A stretch of DNA of 64,000 nucleotides from Oscheius onirici. Its lineage: Eukaryota; Nematoda; Chromadorea; Rhabditida; Rhabditidae. Below are positions 11,223 to 21,334 of the stretch, piece by piece (position 1 is the stretch's first letter; every line of letters begins with the position of its first letter). The stretch covers positions 7,204,398 to 7,268,397 of the forward strand of contig OW051469.1 in assembly GCA_932521025.1 (NCBI GenBank), written 5' to 3'. A program made the position numbers and the translations under genes. The notes beneath the pieces were generated by a model that was given only the letters and a program-made list of their open reading frames with translations, searched no databases and was not told where the DNA came from.

Positions 11223-11228
11223 AATAAA
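11223..11228 (+). terminator. Poly(A) signal of the carboxypeptidase gene
   Basis: AATAAA lies 15 bases after the stop codon. The convergent minus-strand gene ends at 11261, so the two 3' ends are about 50 bases apart. Confidence 0.6.
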
Positions 11229-11260
11229 GCTGTTTCCCCGTAATATAGCTCTGTAATTTT

Positions 11261-14166
11261 CTATGGCATTGGTTCAGTAGCACCAGCATTCCGTCGCTGC
11301 TGCCGTCTCTGACGACGATTCAATCCTCCCTGTACCGAGTTTGCTGCCTAGAGAAAAAATTCTTTAAGTTGTTACCTCAACCATTACCTTTTTAAATTTT
11401 GCAGCACTTTCGTCTAAAGATTCCTGATCAGTGAGAGAGAACAGAGAAACAGTCGTTGTTCCAGAAAAGTCCTGGGACTGGTAACAGATGTCTCCATCGT
11501 CAGTTACCATCAAACTGTTCTGAAAACCATTTTAACCAACTAAGGATGCTAGAAATTACATTTTTCATCGGAGAAGGACAGTTCCAGTTTCCCTCCTCTG
11601 CTAACATTGTCTTCAAAACTTGACCAGTCTCCAGAGACGCGACGAAAATGATTGTGACTCCAGTCGTTGACCCTAAACTCTTTCTAATAACTACAAAACG
11701 ACAAAAAAGAAGTACCGTCTATCAGACATGTTACCGGATTCAGATTACAGTAATATACTGTGTAGTACACGTATGGACCTTCCGTATAGAGCTGAAGAAA
11801 ATGCTAAAGATGACATTGCAGATCGTGAGAAGAACTCACTGCGTACGGACAAACAGCCTGCTGGTCCATCTTGACCTCTTGGCAACTAAAGTCGTGACTC
11901 CAGAGCTGGTTATACTCTATCGCTCTCCAATGTCTCCTATGTTTTTCGACGTGGAAGCAGCGCAGAAACGTTCCGCTGACTTCCAATATTCTCGATTCGT
12001 AAGATACAACACGATTCGTAGTAGAATTCAAATTCCATAGATTGCCAGAAAGTCGAGGTCCATTGGATGCATGGAAAAGCTAGAACATTGAGGTTTTCAA
12101 AGACAAAGGACCAGTCTGCTAATAATTTCCATTTTTTCTCATTCCTCAGCTAGTTCATTCAGCAGCACTTTAAAAACGTCGTGACCCATGAGAACATTCT
12201 ACCGGTTTACACCCAATTTCTGCCACCTTATAGCTAAGAATTGTAGAGAAACTTAAATTGATAGTTTGCAAGGGAATCTGCTTAAAAATGTGGAAAATCA
12301 GAGATTGAAAGGGTGGAAAAGTCTTGATACTAGAAATTCTGTAATTTTTGCCGAAAAAGAATGGAGTATTCAGAAAGGAAAGTTACTCTAGGTCCCTTTC
12401 TATAAACTTCAATTCTTCAATAAGAAACCTCAATTTTCTAGTTCATGAATACGTTTTCCAGCGTTGTGATGTTCAGCAAAGATGAAATATTTGATTTTTT
12501 TTGCAGAACATAGAGCTCTCAATAAAACTCCGATTTTCCTATACTTTCTTGTCTTGCAAGCTTCACATAAGCAGCTAGATTTACGGTGTTAAACAAATGC
12601 CAACTTACAACCTTCCCTGGATTGTTGAGACTTCGAAACTCGGTGAACATGTCATCTACTATGGACTGCGACTGTATACAGATGCAGTCCCCTATGAAGT
12701 ACATATTTTCGGGCCTTCGACCTAAAAAAAATGTTTGTTCGAACTTTTTCTAAATCCTTACACTCGATAGCCAAACTAGGCTGGACTGTCTTGGCCAGGA
12801 CGTTTCTCTTTATTGGAATCACTCCATTCACAGCGGGCGACTCGTCAATGTCGAAGCAAAACTGAAGCTGTTTGAAAAAGGAAAAACTATATAAATACTT
12901 GTTTGTAGATCTCGTCCATATCTTGAATCTGAAGCTTTCTTCTTTTAGAATTGTACGAGGCAAAAGAGCCGTCGAATAGGAAAAGAATCTGGTCAGGAGT
13001 AGTCTAGAAACACACTTGTTTTTCTGATTCAATAAGCTGACCTTTTTCTCCATTTCATAACACATTTTTAGACGGAGAGGTGACAGTTCGAAGACCACAA
13101 CGATCGATGAGTCTAAATATTAGAGTTCAATTGACTGTTCAGCTGACTGAAAACGAGTAGTCAGCCTCTAACAGTACGTTCTGGCCCGATTCTAGTTTCA
13201 GCAATGAATTTTCAGAAAGAACGTTGTTTGATCTTTTTGTTCGAAAGCTCATTTACTTCTATGCAAAACGCAAAAAGTGGATATTCAGCCAACAAAGTTA
13301 TATTCTTCATTTTGAGCGATCTGAATCGAAGCAAATGGGTCTCAAAGGAAAAATCTAGCGAATCTTCTTATGAACTCAACAACACCAATCTTTTACCTCC
13401 CGATGTCATACCTTTGGACGATCCCTCAATATACAGTTCATTCTTCAAGACACTGTACACAAGCTCGCCGTATTTAAAATCTTTGTTTGGCAGTTGGTAC
13501 ACTTTCAGAACGGTCTCATTCTCGCAGTCGATGAATATCAGTCTCTGGAACGAGGTCCGAAGGACCAAATATGATTCCGGTCCTGTGCCTTTCTGGAAAA
13601 TATTCTTTAGAAAAAAAGCTTCAAAAAAAAGTTTTCAGAGATTACCTGACAATCAAAAGACATCTCAATAAAGCGGTGATCCCGATATTTCTCTCCCGGG
13701 AGATATTGACAACATTCCCACTTTCTGTACAGGTCATCTTTGTTGAAAAGAGCGGGATTCGGATGACATTGGAACAGATGACCTCTGCATTTGAAGGTCT
13801 AGAAAACAAACCTTAGAATTTACCTCTTGCTATAAATCATCCTGCTTCCAGAGATCACATCCGTTGATCTGTAGCTCCTCGAAGGCTGAAATTCAATGAA
13901 AACTAAACTTCAAATTACTCACAGTTCGTAGAATACAGTCCTGTAGTTCTATATTACTTTTTACCTTCGTTCTGACTCCCAGTTCTCTCCTGTGGAGTAA
14001 TTTCACCAAATGTTGATCCGGCTTACTCGGTTCTGCCACAATCTGGTCATTAATGCTTTTCAACACCCCAGTGGTAAACTGAACACGAATAAAAGAATCG
14101 CAAAAGTTTTATCACCTTGGAGATTGTATCCGGTTCGATACTTCGAGATCTACCCGTTCGTGACAT
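11261..14166 (-). CDS. Unrecognised many-exon protein (possible beta-propeller-like)
   Basis: I do not recognise this gene. Exons that agree in phase, 5' to 3': 14166-14116, 14078-13965, 13885-13859, 13798-13646, 13592-13412, 13354-13223, 13112-13042, 13003-12899, 12867-12762, 12721-12609; then, after an unresolved join, about 12030-11840, 11791-11735, 11679-11560, 11519-11388, 11347-11261. The ATG follows an AATTTCAG acceptor directly. The protein has no signal peptide, many short beta-like stretches (for example RLIFIDCENETVLKVYQLP and VTIIFVASLETGQVL), an arginine/glutamine-rich RRQRRQQRR near the C-terminus, and overall resembles a propeller scaffold such as the DCAF17 type, but I could not establish homology. 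Two places are uncertain: the 13223 donor, next to which a second open frame runs on, and the join across 12031-12608. It lies downstream of SPTLC1 on the same strand, so co-transcription is possible. Confidence 0.6.
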
Positions 14167-14440
14167 CTGAAATTATTGTTTTGACCAAAAAGAATCGAGA
14201 AATTTAGAGCAAAGAGTCCAACTTTGAGCGAAAATGGATTTATAAAGAAATCGATAACTGTGAGAGAATGGTCAAACGATTTTTCTGAGCTGCGAAATGT
14301 TTCGAAAAATAATGAATAAATTTGTTGAATGAAATACAAGAGGTTTGTAAAAAGAAGTCAGTCTTCTATTATGAGAAGTTCGAGTCTCTACAGTAGCGGA
14401 AGGTAACCAGAACAGTTCCGCGATAAACTATTATCAAATG

Positions 14441-14446
14441 TTTATT
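14441..14446 (-). terminator. Poly(A) signal of SPTLC1
   Basis: TTTATT on the plus strand (AATAAA on the minus strand) lies 57 bases past the SPTLC1 stop. The next minus-strand gene starts about 275 bases further on with an acceptor-adjacent ATG, wider than the usual operon gap. Confidence 0.55.
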
Positions 14447-14502
14447 GATGAGATTTTGAGCGACTAGCGTTTTTCAATAAGTGAGCAAAGAAGGCGGGAA
14501 TA

Positions 14503-17500
14503 TCACAGCTGATGGGCAACTTCTTTGACGGCTCCAATTGCTGTTTTCAATTCCTCATCTGAGAGGTCGTACTGGACAATGAAGCGGGCACTGGGCTTGA
14601 CCTCATACAGTTCGTCTTCGTCCAGATAGCGAGCTCGGGTGAGCATGATGTAGTACTTGTCGAAGAGCTGAAATACCCTTGTTGGAAATGTATTTGGAGT
14701 ACAGTTATACCGTATCCACGAGTTCGTCAAGTTTCTTCTCAGCTTCTTCTTTAGGACCGTCATATCCGATGTGTTTGGAAGGATTCTCGGTGAAGCCGTA
14801 GACGTGGAAGCAGGTGTCCTGAAATTATAGACTTGGTTAAGCAAAATCGAAGGTTTCGAAGCAACAAGACAAGAAGAGCAGTTTTCTTTTTTGACTGCCA
14901 CACTGGGACACTAGGATTTCGTTTCGTACTGACAAAGCAGTGAACTGTTAAAAACAAGGAACAAAATGTGGCAGTGATTGAGCCTCGTATGCACATGAAA
15001 AGAACTAAACCGAGTAGAATCGGTGTCCGACAAGCTCCAGCTTCCCTTGGAGCTATTACCTTCAGGGCTTCTTCCAATCCACTGTGAGCGGCTAGAGCCA
15101 GCTTCTTTGTTCTGGAGAGTCTTTCCGGCTCAGACTGCATAATTCTCAAGGCTTCACTGGCAGCGGTGGCTAGCAATGGAGGCAGAGAAGCCGAGAAGCA
15201 GTATCCAAGACCTAAAACTTATCTTTGAGGAGGCTGAAAATGATCCTTAACCTGCGAGTCTCTGATGTCCAACGACATAGGATCTGCCCACACAGAAGCC
15301 ACCAGTAGAGGCCATGGAATGTTCCAAGGAGCCCATGACCATGTCGATATCAGCGATCGGAATGCCAAAGTGTTCCGTTACGCCTGAAAACGATCCTACA
15401 GTGTTTATTTGGCTTCCGGGTGGCAAACAGTTTCTTTAAGATGTTTGCACACACATGTTCCTGGTATAAAAGAGTTCTCCCAACTCTTCCCATAATTCTT
15501 CCTCTGCCATTTCTCTCGTAAACAGTATCGTATTAGTCGGAAACAAAGCCGATTGCCATTCTTTGTAGATCTGACCCGAGTCTGTGTAACAGGTTTCGTC
15601 GGGGTTGAATGCGTGGCATCGGGAGGGATTCCCCGTCGTTTTTCCGTCTCCCATACCGTTAGTTTTTAGCTGTTATCGTATTTAAGAGTACTATTCGAAG
15701 CAGTCAGTCTTTGTGCTGAAAAATATGACTATAATCTGAATGTGTCCAAAAATAGTTACTTGTGTTTATGTCTGTTACAGGCAAAACTAAGCGTTTCTAT
15801 TTTCTACCCAACAATGGACATTGGTATTTTAATGCGAAAGTTTTGCGCAGTTGCTGCGTGAGGATGAGAAGGAGGAAAGTGAGGCATACTGTAGCGACCG
15901 TCCATAAGACTTTCTGTACCTTTTCCTCTTCGTAATGTTCTGCACGTTGCAGAGAAGATCAAAATCCAAAAATCTGTGGCAATCCAAAGGATTCGAATTC
16001 TCGATCTCTGTTTACTGTTCTATCGTGCTAACCACTAAATTACCGAAACAAAAGTGTGCCATTCTTGAGGCTAAATACTTATTCCCAGATTAGCCCCATT
16101 TCTTGACAAAGAATCAAAGTTCGCTACTTTCCAGAGCAAAGTACAATCTTTCGAAGTCTGTCCAAGCGATCCATCATCTTACGTCTAGGCGCCTATAAAA
16201 AACGGACAGCCCCCCACGTGGTGACATCTTCTCCCACGGTAGGAGCCTGTAGAACAGTGTTGTTTTTGAATTTGGTAACCCACCCCCATCCATTCCCAAT
16301 ATTTCGGTGTAACACCTCGCTCTTTTTCAGTCGAAAGAGACTTCCTTGTTTCCCGGTCTATCCTCTTTAATATCCGAAAACATACGTAGACTCTATTATG
16401 TTCCAGATTAGTCTCCAGGTAATTTTTGTTCGGCAAACAGTTAAAATAGGAACAACACATGGGAGGCCGATGACCGGTTCGATACTCCAAACAGTCACTA
16501 CGTATAATCTCTAGTTAAAAAATAAGAATGATTTTGAGAAACTGGCTCAAATTCATGAAACTTCTTTTATTAAAGTCGTCTTTTACAGTGACGAATACAG
16601 TCCTTCAAAATACGGAGATCCAAGAAACTGAAGTCTATGCCTTTAACTGAGGGTAAAGAGACCATTTTCGGAACTCGAACTAGCCTACTCTAATGTTAAC
16701 AAGAGAACATCAATCTAGAGACAGGATCAGGACAGTTTCTTATAAATTCAGAGTCAGAAAAAAGGTCAGAACCGTCTCTCTTTGAACTTACCTTCCTTCT
16801 TCTCTTTTTCCGGACCACACCCAAACTTTCATTTACAGAGATGAGATCAGCTGGTCTATTACTGTTATGGTTAGTGCAGAAGGGATCTCTGGCCCCTACA
16901 GAACCATGGACCGAAATCTCTCCAACTGGAAAAGTATGATGCTTTATTTGAAAAAGGACAACAGTTTTAGAACGTAGAAGAAGTTTTTCCCCAGCCTGAC
17001 GACATGACCCGTCAGAACTACGCTTTTGCGGATTCGGACGACCTCGAAGTCAATGCAACGCTCGCCTGTGACGAAACGACTGCACCGGGACGGTAAAAAA
17101 GAAAATCAACAGCTGATCCAAGAGTCACGTTTTCAGACACATGATCTATTGTAGCGGGAAACTTCTCCACGCGGTTATGGCGACACACGTCTATCCAGAC
17201 TCGAAAACTTTCGTCGACAGACCAATGAGGAAGAATCACACGGGGCCGATGATCCTTGAGCGCTTTTTGCAGAGGTTTGCGGAAGCAAAAAAAACAATAA
17301 GTAGTCTTTTAGGTTTCCAATGGAATTGGAATTGATTCAGAGAGAGGATGTGATTCAATTCATCGAGGAACATTTCGAGCCCGAAGGTCAAGAACTCATC
17401 GGTTGCGAACTGAAGGACTGGGAGAGTGTGCCCGACCAGATTTCGACGATTCGGGACGGGACATTCCGACAATTTGCTCTGGAACTTCACGGAATCTGGA

Positions 17501-20500
17501 AACATCTCTGTCGTCGGGTTGATCCAATCGTGACAGAAGAAAGTCACAGATACTCATTGATTCCTGTGCCGCATCCCTTCATCGTGCCGGGAGGACGTTT
17601 CCGCGAAAATTACTACTGGGACACTTACTGGATCATCAAGGGTCTTTTGGTCTCGGGGATGACTGAGACTGTCCGCGGCATGATTCTTAACTTTGGTCGG
17701 ATGATTGAAGTCTACGGGTTTGTGCCGAACGGCGGCAGGATCTATTATCTCGAGGTGATTGATGAGCTCTATATTTTTCGGAAATCAATTTTATTGCTCT
17801 CAAAAATGAGTACAAACTTTAAATCTTTAGCGCTCACAACCGCCTCTGCTTGCCCCGATGGTCTATGAATATTACCAGGCCACGAAAGACAAAGACCTGC
17901 TAAAAGATATGCTTCCTATCTTGGAGCGAGAACTGAAGTTCTGGAGGACCAATAGAAGCGTTTCAGTTCAAGTTGGCGAAGAAACGCTGTCTCTTTTCCA
18001 GTACCGTACTCCACTGAGAGCACCGAGGTAAGTGTTAGCACTTCTTCCGTACATCATACTAATTTTAGACCAGAATCGTATCGAGAAGACATGCTAAATT
18101 CCGCCGGATTCAAGACGCTAGAACAGAAAAGAAGTTTCTTCCAAAACATTGCTAGTGCCGCGGAATCCGGCTGGGACTTCAGCACGAGATGGTTCCGTGA
18201 CAAGAATACACTGACAAGCATTGAAACGACGAACGTTGTGCCAGTTGATCTCAACGCCTTTATCTGCTACAACATGCAAATCATCTCCTATTTTCACTCT
18301 GAATCAGGTATTTTTACAGCCCTGTTCATACAAGAACCATTTGGTCCAAAGACGTTCCTCAAACAAATACGTGACGGGGTCACTCTCTATTTTTAACATG
18401 TGTTTTCGATGGAAAAAGTTATGTGATCAGTTTACTGAAGGGATTTTTCAGGGAACGTGAACAAGCAGTTTAAATGGATGTCTGACTACTTCCAGTTCAG
18501 AGACACCTTCAAGAAAGCTTTTTATGTGAGGAAGGCAAAGGGATGGTAGGTCACTGTCACTCTCTCGACCATTTCTTCTCTAGGTATGACTACAATATCT
18601 TCACAAAAGACCACAACCTCGACTTCTACCCCTCAATGGCAGTTCCTCTTTTCACTCAATGCTACGACCACCTCAACACGAAAATGTTCGAAGAGGTCTA
18701 CGACAAAATGGAGTCAATGGGAGCATTTAACTTCACCGGCGGCATTCCGACAAGTTTGTACAAAAACAGCAATCAACAGTGGGACTTCCCCAATGGCTGG
18801 GCTCCTCTAAATCACATGGTCATTGAAGGATTGCGAAAATCGGACAATTCAAAGTGTGTACCTTTTTGCTCTTTCTATCGGGTTTTTAGGCTCCAACAAA
18901 AGGCCTTTGAACTGGCACAGAAGTGGATATTTTCAAATTTGAATGTCTATTTGAGAGAGCGACAGATGTGGGAAAAATACGACGTTGTTTCTAGCAAGAC
19001 TCTGATTGGAAATGGAGGAGAATATCAGGCACAGGTAAGTTGCAAGAGACAGAGATTTGATAGTCTGAGAGACATAGACCCTAAAGTCTGATACCCCTGT
19101 CCATTTTCAGGCTGGATTCGGCTGGACAAATGGAGTGCTGCTTGACCTTTTAGCGACGTATTCAGATCGTTTACACTTTCCCGATAGTCAGCCACCAATC
19201 GTCCCCGTACCGGTTCAATTCCGTCGCGATACTCAGACCCACAACTCTGCTTCAATGACTGTCTTTACGGGTACCGTTCTCCTATTCACTACCTTTGTTT
19301 TATAGGCTGTTGTCCCTTGTGGGGGCTCTCTATATGTACATATGTGCTTTTGCGGGTGTTAGACTCTAATAAATTCTCACCTCGTCCATTCTTGCCCAGA
19401 ACTCCGAACGAATAACTCTCGTCGATGAAGATTCTGGCCTTGTACTTCCACTTGAAGTCGACAATCTCCTTCAGAGGACAGATATCTCCAGACTTGGCGT
19501 ACAGCCCCTCGACGACGATGAAACGACGGACCTTGGCAGCTGCTGCCGGATTCTGATGGGGGTTTTCTTTGGAAGTTTGTTAACAATTACCTTTTTATCT
19601 CTTGCGGCTTGTTCCTCCAGAACACGTTCGAGATCGGCCATATCATTGTGGTCGAACCATTCAATTCTAGCTCGAGAGGCAATTGAACCTTTTTGAATGG
19701 CGTAGTTGGATCCTGTAGAGATTCTTTCATTTACTAAGCGTTTAGGTTACGACTTCTAGATGCTTGTACTTATAATTTCTCTTCCTGTCCAATTTCTCTT
19801 ACTGTTCGGTCTATACTCTTGTCCTACTGACCCTGTACGTTTTCCCTTGGAATCTCTCATTGTTAGTTTCAATGGGATTCAGTTATTGTTTCTTCCTTCG
19901 CTCTTACACTGGGTTCTACACAATGACTAGCTGAACTGAATGCAAATCTTGTCCCGACAGCTTCGGAACTCTGTCTTTCATTGAAATTCTTGCTTTCTCG
20001 CAATTCTAACAATTTCACTCGTTCACTGACAAAAGAAAAGAAACTACTTACCCTTGTCGACAAAGAGAACATCTCCCTTCTTGGCGTAAGCCGGAATGGC
20101 ACTGGCTACTGTAGCATATCCGTAACTGTAGAGAACAGACTCTTCACAGTCCATGAATCTATGTCATGCTCATTTTGGAAACTGTTCTTAAACTCACTTG
20201 GCAATCTCAGCCTCCAGGTCCAGATGAACATCTACAGTCCCGTAGAAGCCTCTCGGACCGCATGATCCAACTCCGTACTTGAAAATTGTCTGCTTCGCCA
20301 CTTCCTGTAGTTTTCCCAATAAAAATAAATCTAAGTTTCACCTCAATTCTCTTGTCGCCAATAAACGAAAGGAAGTTGGACGTCGAAAGATTCAAGTATT
20401 CTTTGTCATCGATGGTCACTCTCTTGAGCATCTTTCTAAACTTTTCTCTATAATATCGAGTTTTTTCAACTCACCCATCGACATATTTCGGATTGAGCGC

Positions 20501-20947
20501 CGGATGATCTGGAGAAGTCGGAGGAACCAGTGGTTCTGGCTTCCAGGCCTTGATTATGGCATCCTTTTCCTGGAAACTTTGTATTTTCGACACTTTTCGT
20601 TTTTCCTCGTTTTCAATGGGAAAACGTCCATTCTCCACTGCCCTTCGTGCTTTTTCATGACTTTCTTCAATGAAAATAAGCCAAAAACTTTAACAACTAG
20701 CCAAGATTTTCTTTTCGATTTATACCGAACAATAAAAAAAAGGCTTCAATTCCCAATCTCACCTCCTCGGTCAAATTCAGCTTCTTTGGCTTTTTCGTCT
20801 TCCTCTTTAGCAGAAACCACGACACAACGGTGACAATTCCAATCACAACGAGATGAAGAAGTGAATAATTGGAAATCTGAAAGGGTTTAGCTTAAAATTT
20901 CTGCTCAAACTCACGTCGAAGTAGTGCCTGATCATGTCCAAGTCCAT
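14503..20947 (-). CDS. sptl-1: Serine palmitoyltransferase subunit 1 (SPTLC1), split around a nested gene
   Basis: Non-catalytic subunit of serine palmitoyltransferase, which condenses serine with palmitoyl-CoA in the endoplasmic reticulum to start sphingolipid synthesis. Twelve exons: 20947-20915, 20876-20763, 20569-20475, 20435-20342, 20304-20198, 20158-20052, 19712-19591, 19552-19381, 15383-15252, 15211-15060, 14818-14711, 14667-14503; 466 residues against about 473 in human. The N-terminus has a membrane helix (about residues 15-35). Family blocks are clear: [47 protein letters not shown] joined across the long intron to VTEHFG, then GGFCVGRS and [10 protein letters not shown]. The PLP-lysine position reads SLEHSMAST, lacking the lysine, as expected for SPTLC1 rather than SPTLC2. 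Intron 8 (15384-19380) holds the trehalase gene on the other strand. Confidence 0.95.
15436..15654 (-). CDS. Small ORF of unknown nature inside SPTLC1 intron 8
   Basis: A 72-codon ATG-initiated ORF with balanced composition, including [16 protein letters not shown] and [14 protein letters not shown]. It lies immediately upstream (in the transcript direction) of SPTLC1 exon 9 but is not in the spliced SPTLC1 reading. No family is recognised, no splice acceptor precedes it, and it may be a remnant of a mobile element or chance. Confidence 0.2.
   Translation of the reverse strand: MGDGKTTGNPSRCHAFNPDETCYTDSGQIYKEWQSALFPTNTILFTREMAEEELWEELGELFYTRNMCVQTS
15978..16044 (-). repeat. tRNA-like sequence (degenerate tRNA or tRNA-derived element)
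   Basis: On the minus strand the 67 bases begin GGTAATT and end GATTGCC, which can pair as a 7-base acceptor stem with two G-U pairs. An A-box-like TAGTGGTTAGCACG (16037-16024) and a B-box-like AATTCGAATCC (15999-15989) are correctly ordered. I could not draw a canonical anticodon arm, so a functional tRNA is unlikely. A second B-box-like GGTTCGATACTCC occurs on the plus strand at about 16476-16488 in the same intron. Confidence 0.35.
16841..19305 (+). CDS. tre: Trehalase (glycosyl hydrolase 37), nested in an SPTLC1 intron
   Basis: Hydrolyses trehalose to two glucose molecules, in nematodes important for stress and sugar supply. Ten exons: 16841-16933, 16971-17092, 17137-17274, 17313-17754, 17831-18027, 18069-18307, 18452-18545, 18584-18853, 18890-19034, 19111-19305; 644 residues. 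The N-terminus is a signal peptide ([10 protein letters not shown]). Family signatures: [26 protein letters not shown] (about residues 210-224), [11 protein letters not shown] (about 266), [12 protein letters not shown] with the catalytic Asp region, [10 protein letters not shown] (about 507), and GFGWTNGV. The C-terminus ends in a Ser/Thr spacer and a hydrophobic tail ([12 protein letters not shown]), suggesting a GPI anchor. The ATG is two bases after a TTTACAG acceptor. The 36-base intron 18854-18889 is open and a multiple of three. Confidence 0.95.
19368..19373 (+). terminator. Poly(A) signal of trehalase, abutting an SPTLC1 splice donor
   Basis: AATAAA lies 63 bases after the trehalase stop and only 8 bases from the minus-strand SPTLC1 exon 8 (19381-19552). 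The nested gene therefore ends essentially at the host's splice donor. Confidence 0.65.
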
Positions 20948-21334
20948 CTCCTGAAAGAAAGCGGTCTATTTTTTCTTGTGGAGAAGACAGAAAAAGTGAC
21001 GAGAAGGAGATAAAGTTCAGTCGTGAATCAGCGCCTGAGAATGGCGAGAGACGGCTCGTCCAAAGAACCTAACTGATACGGCGGCAGACTGCGATTTTTC
21101 GCTGAAAAAGGGTTCAAAAAATGATAGAAATGGCTCTGTTTGTACAATGTGCACTGGAGCATTTTTTAGTCGACGTTCCAGTGCCAAAACAGTTGCCATT
21201 AGCAACTGGAATGCCTTCTTTCAAATTCAAAAATAGTGTCTGAAAACAACAGATTTTCCCGAATGAAGGATTGGAAATATATCTATTTTTTTGTAGGAAA
21301 TTATAACAAAAAAATCAACAATAAAAATGTTTGT
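20948..21334. other. Gap: SPTLC1 5' region and 3' flank of the next gene
   Basis: SPTLC1's ATG is three bases after a CTTTCAG acceptor, probably a trans-splice site. The remaining ~380 bases show no coding signal. The next minus-strand gene ends at 21335, so both genes run leftward with a wide gap. Confidence 0.4.

Noticed and set aside
16185-16490. 101-codon minus-strand ORF in SPTLC1 intron 8
   Set aside because: Composition looks like translated repeat sequence around a tRNA-like B box; no coding support.
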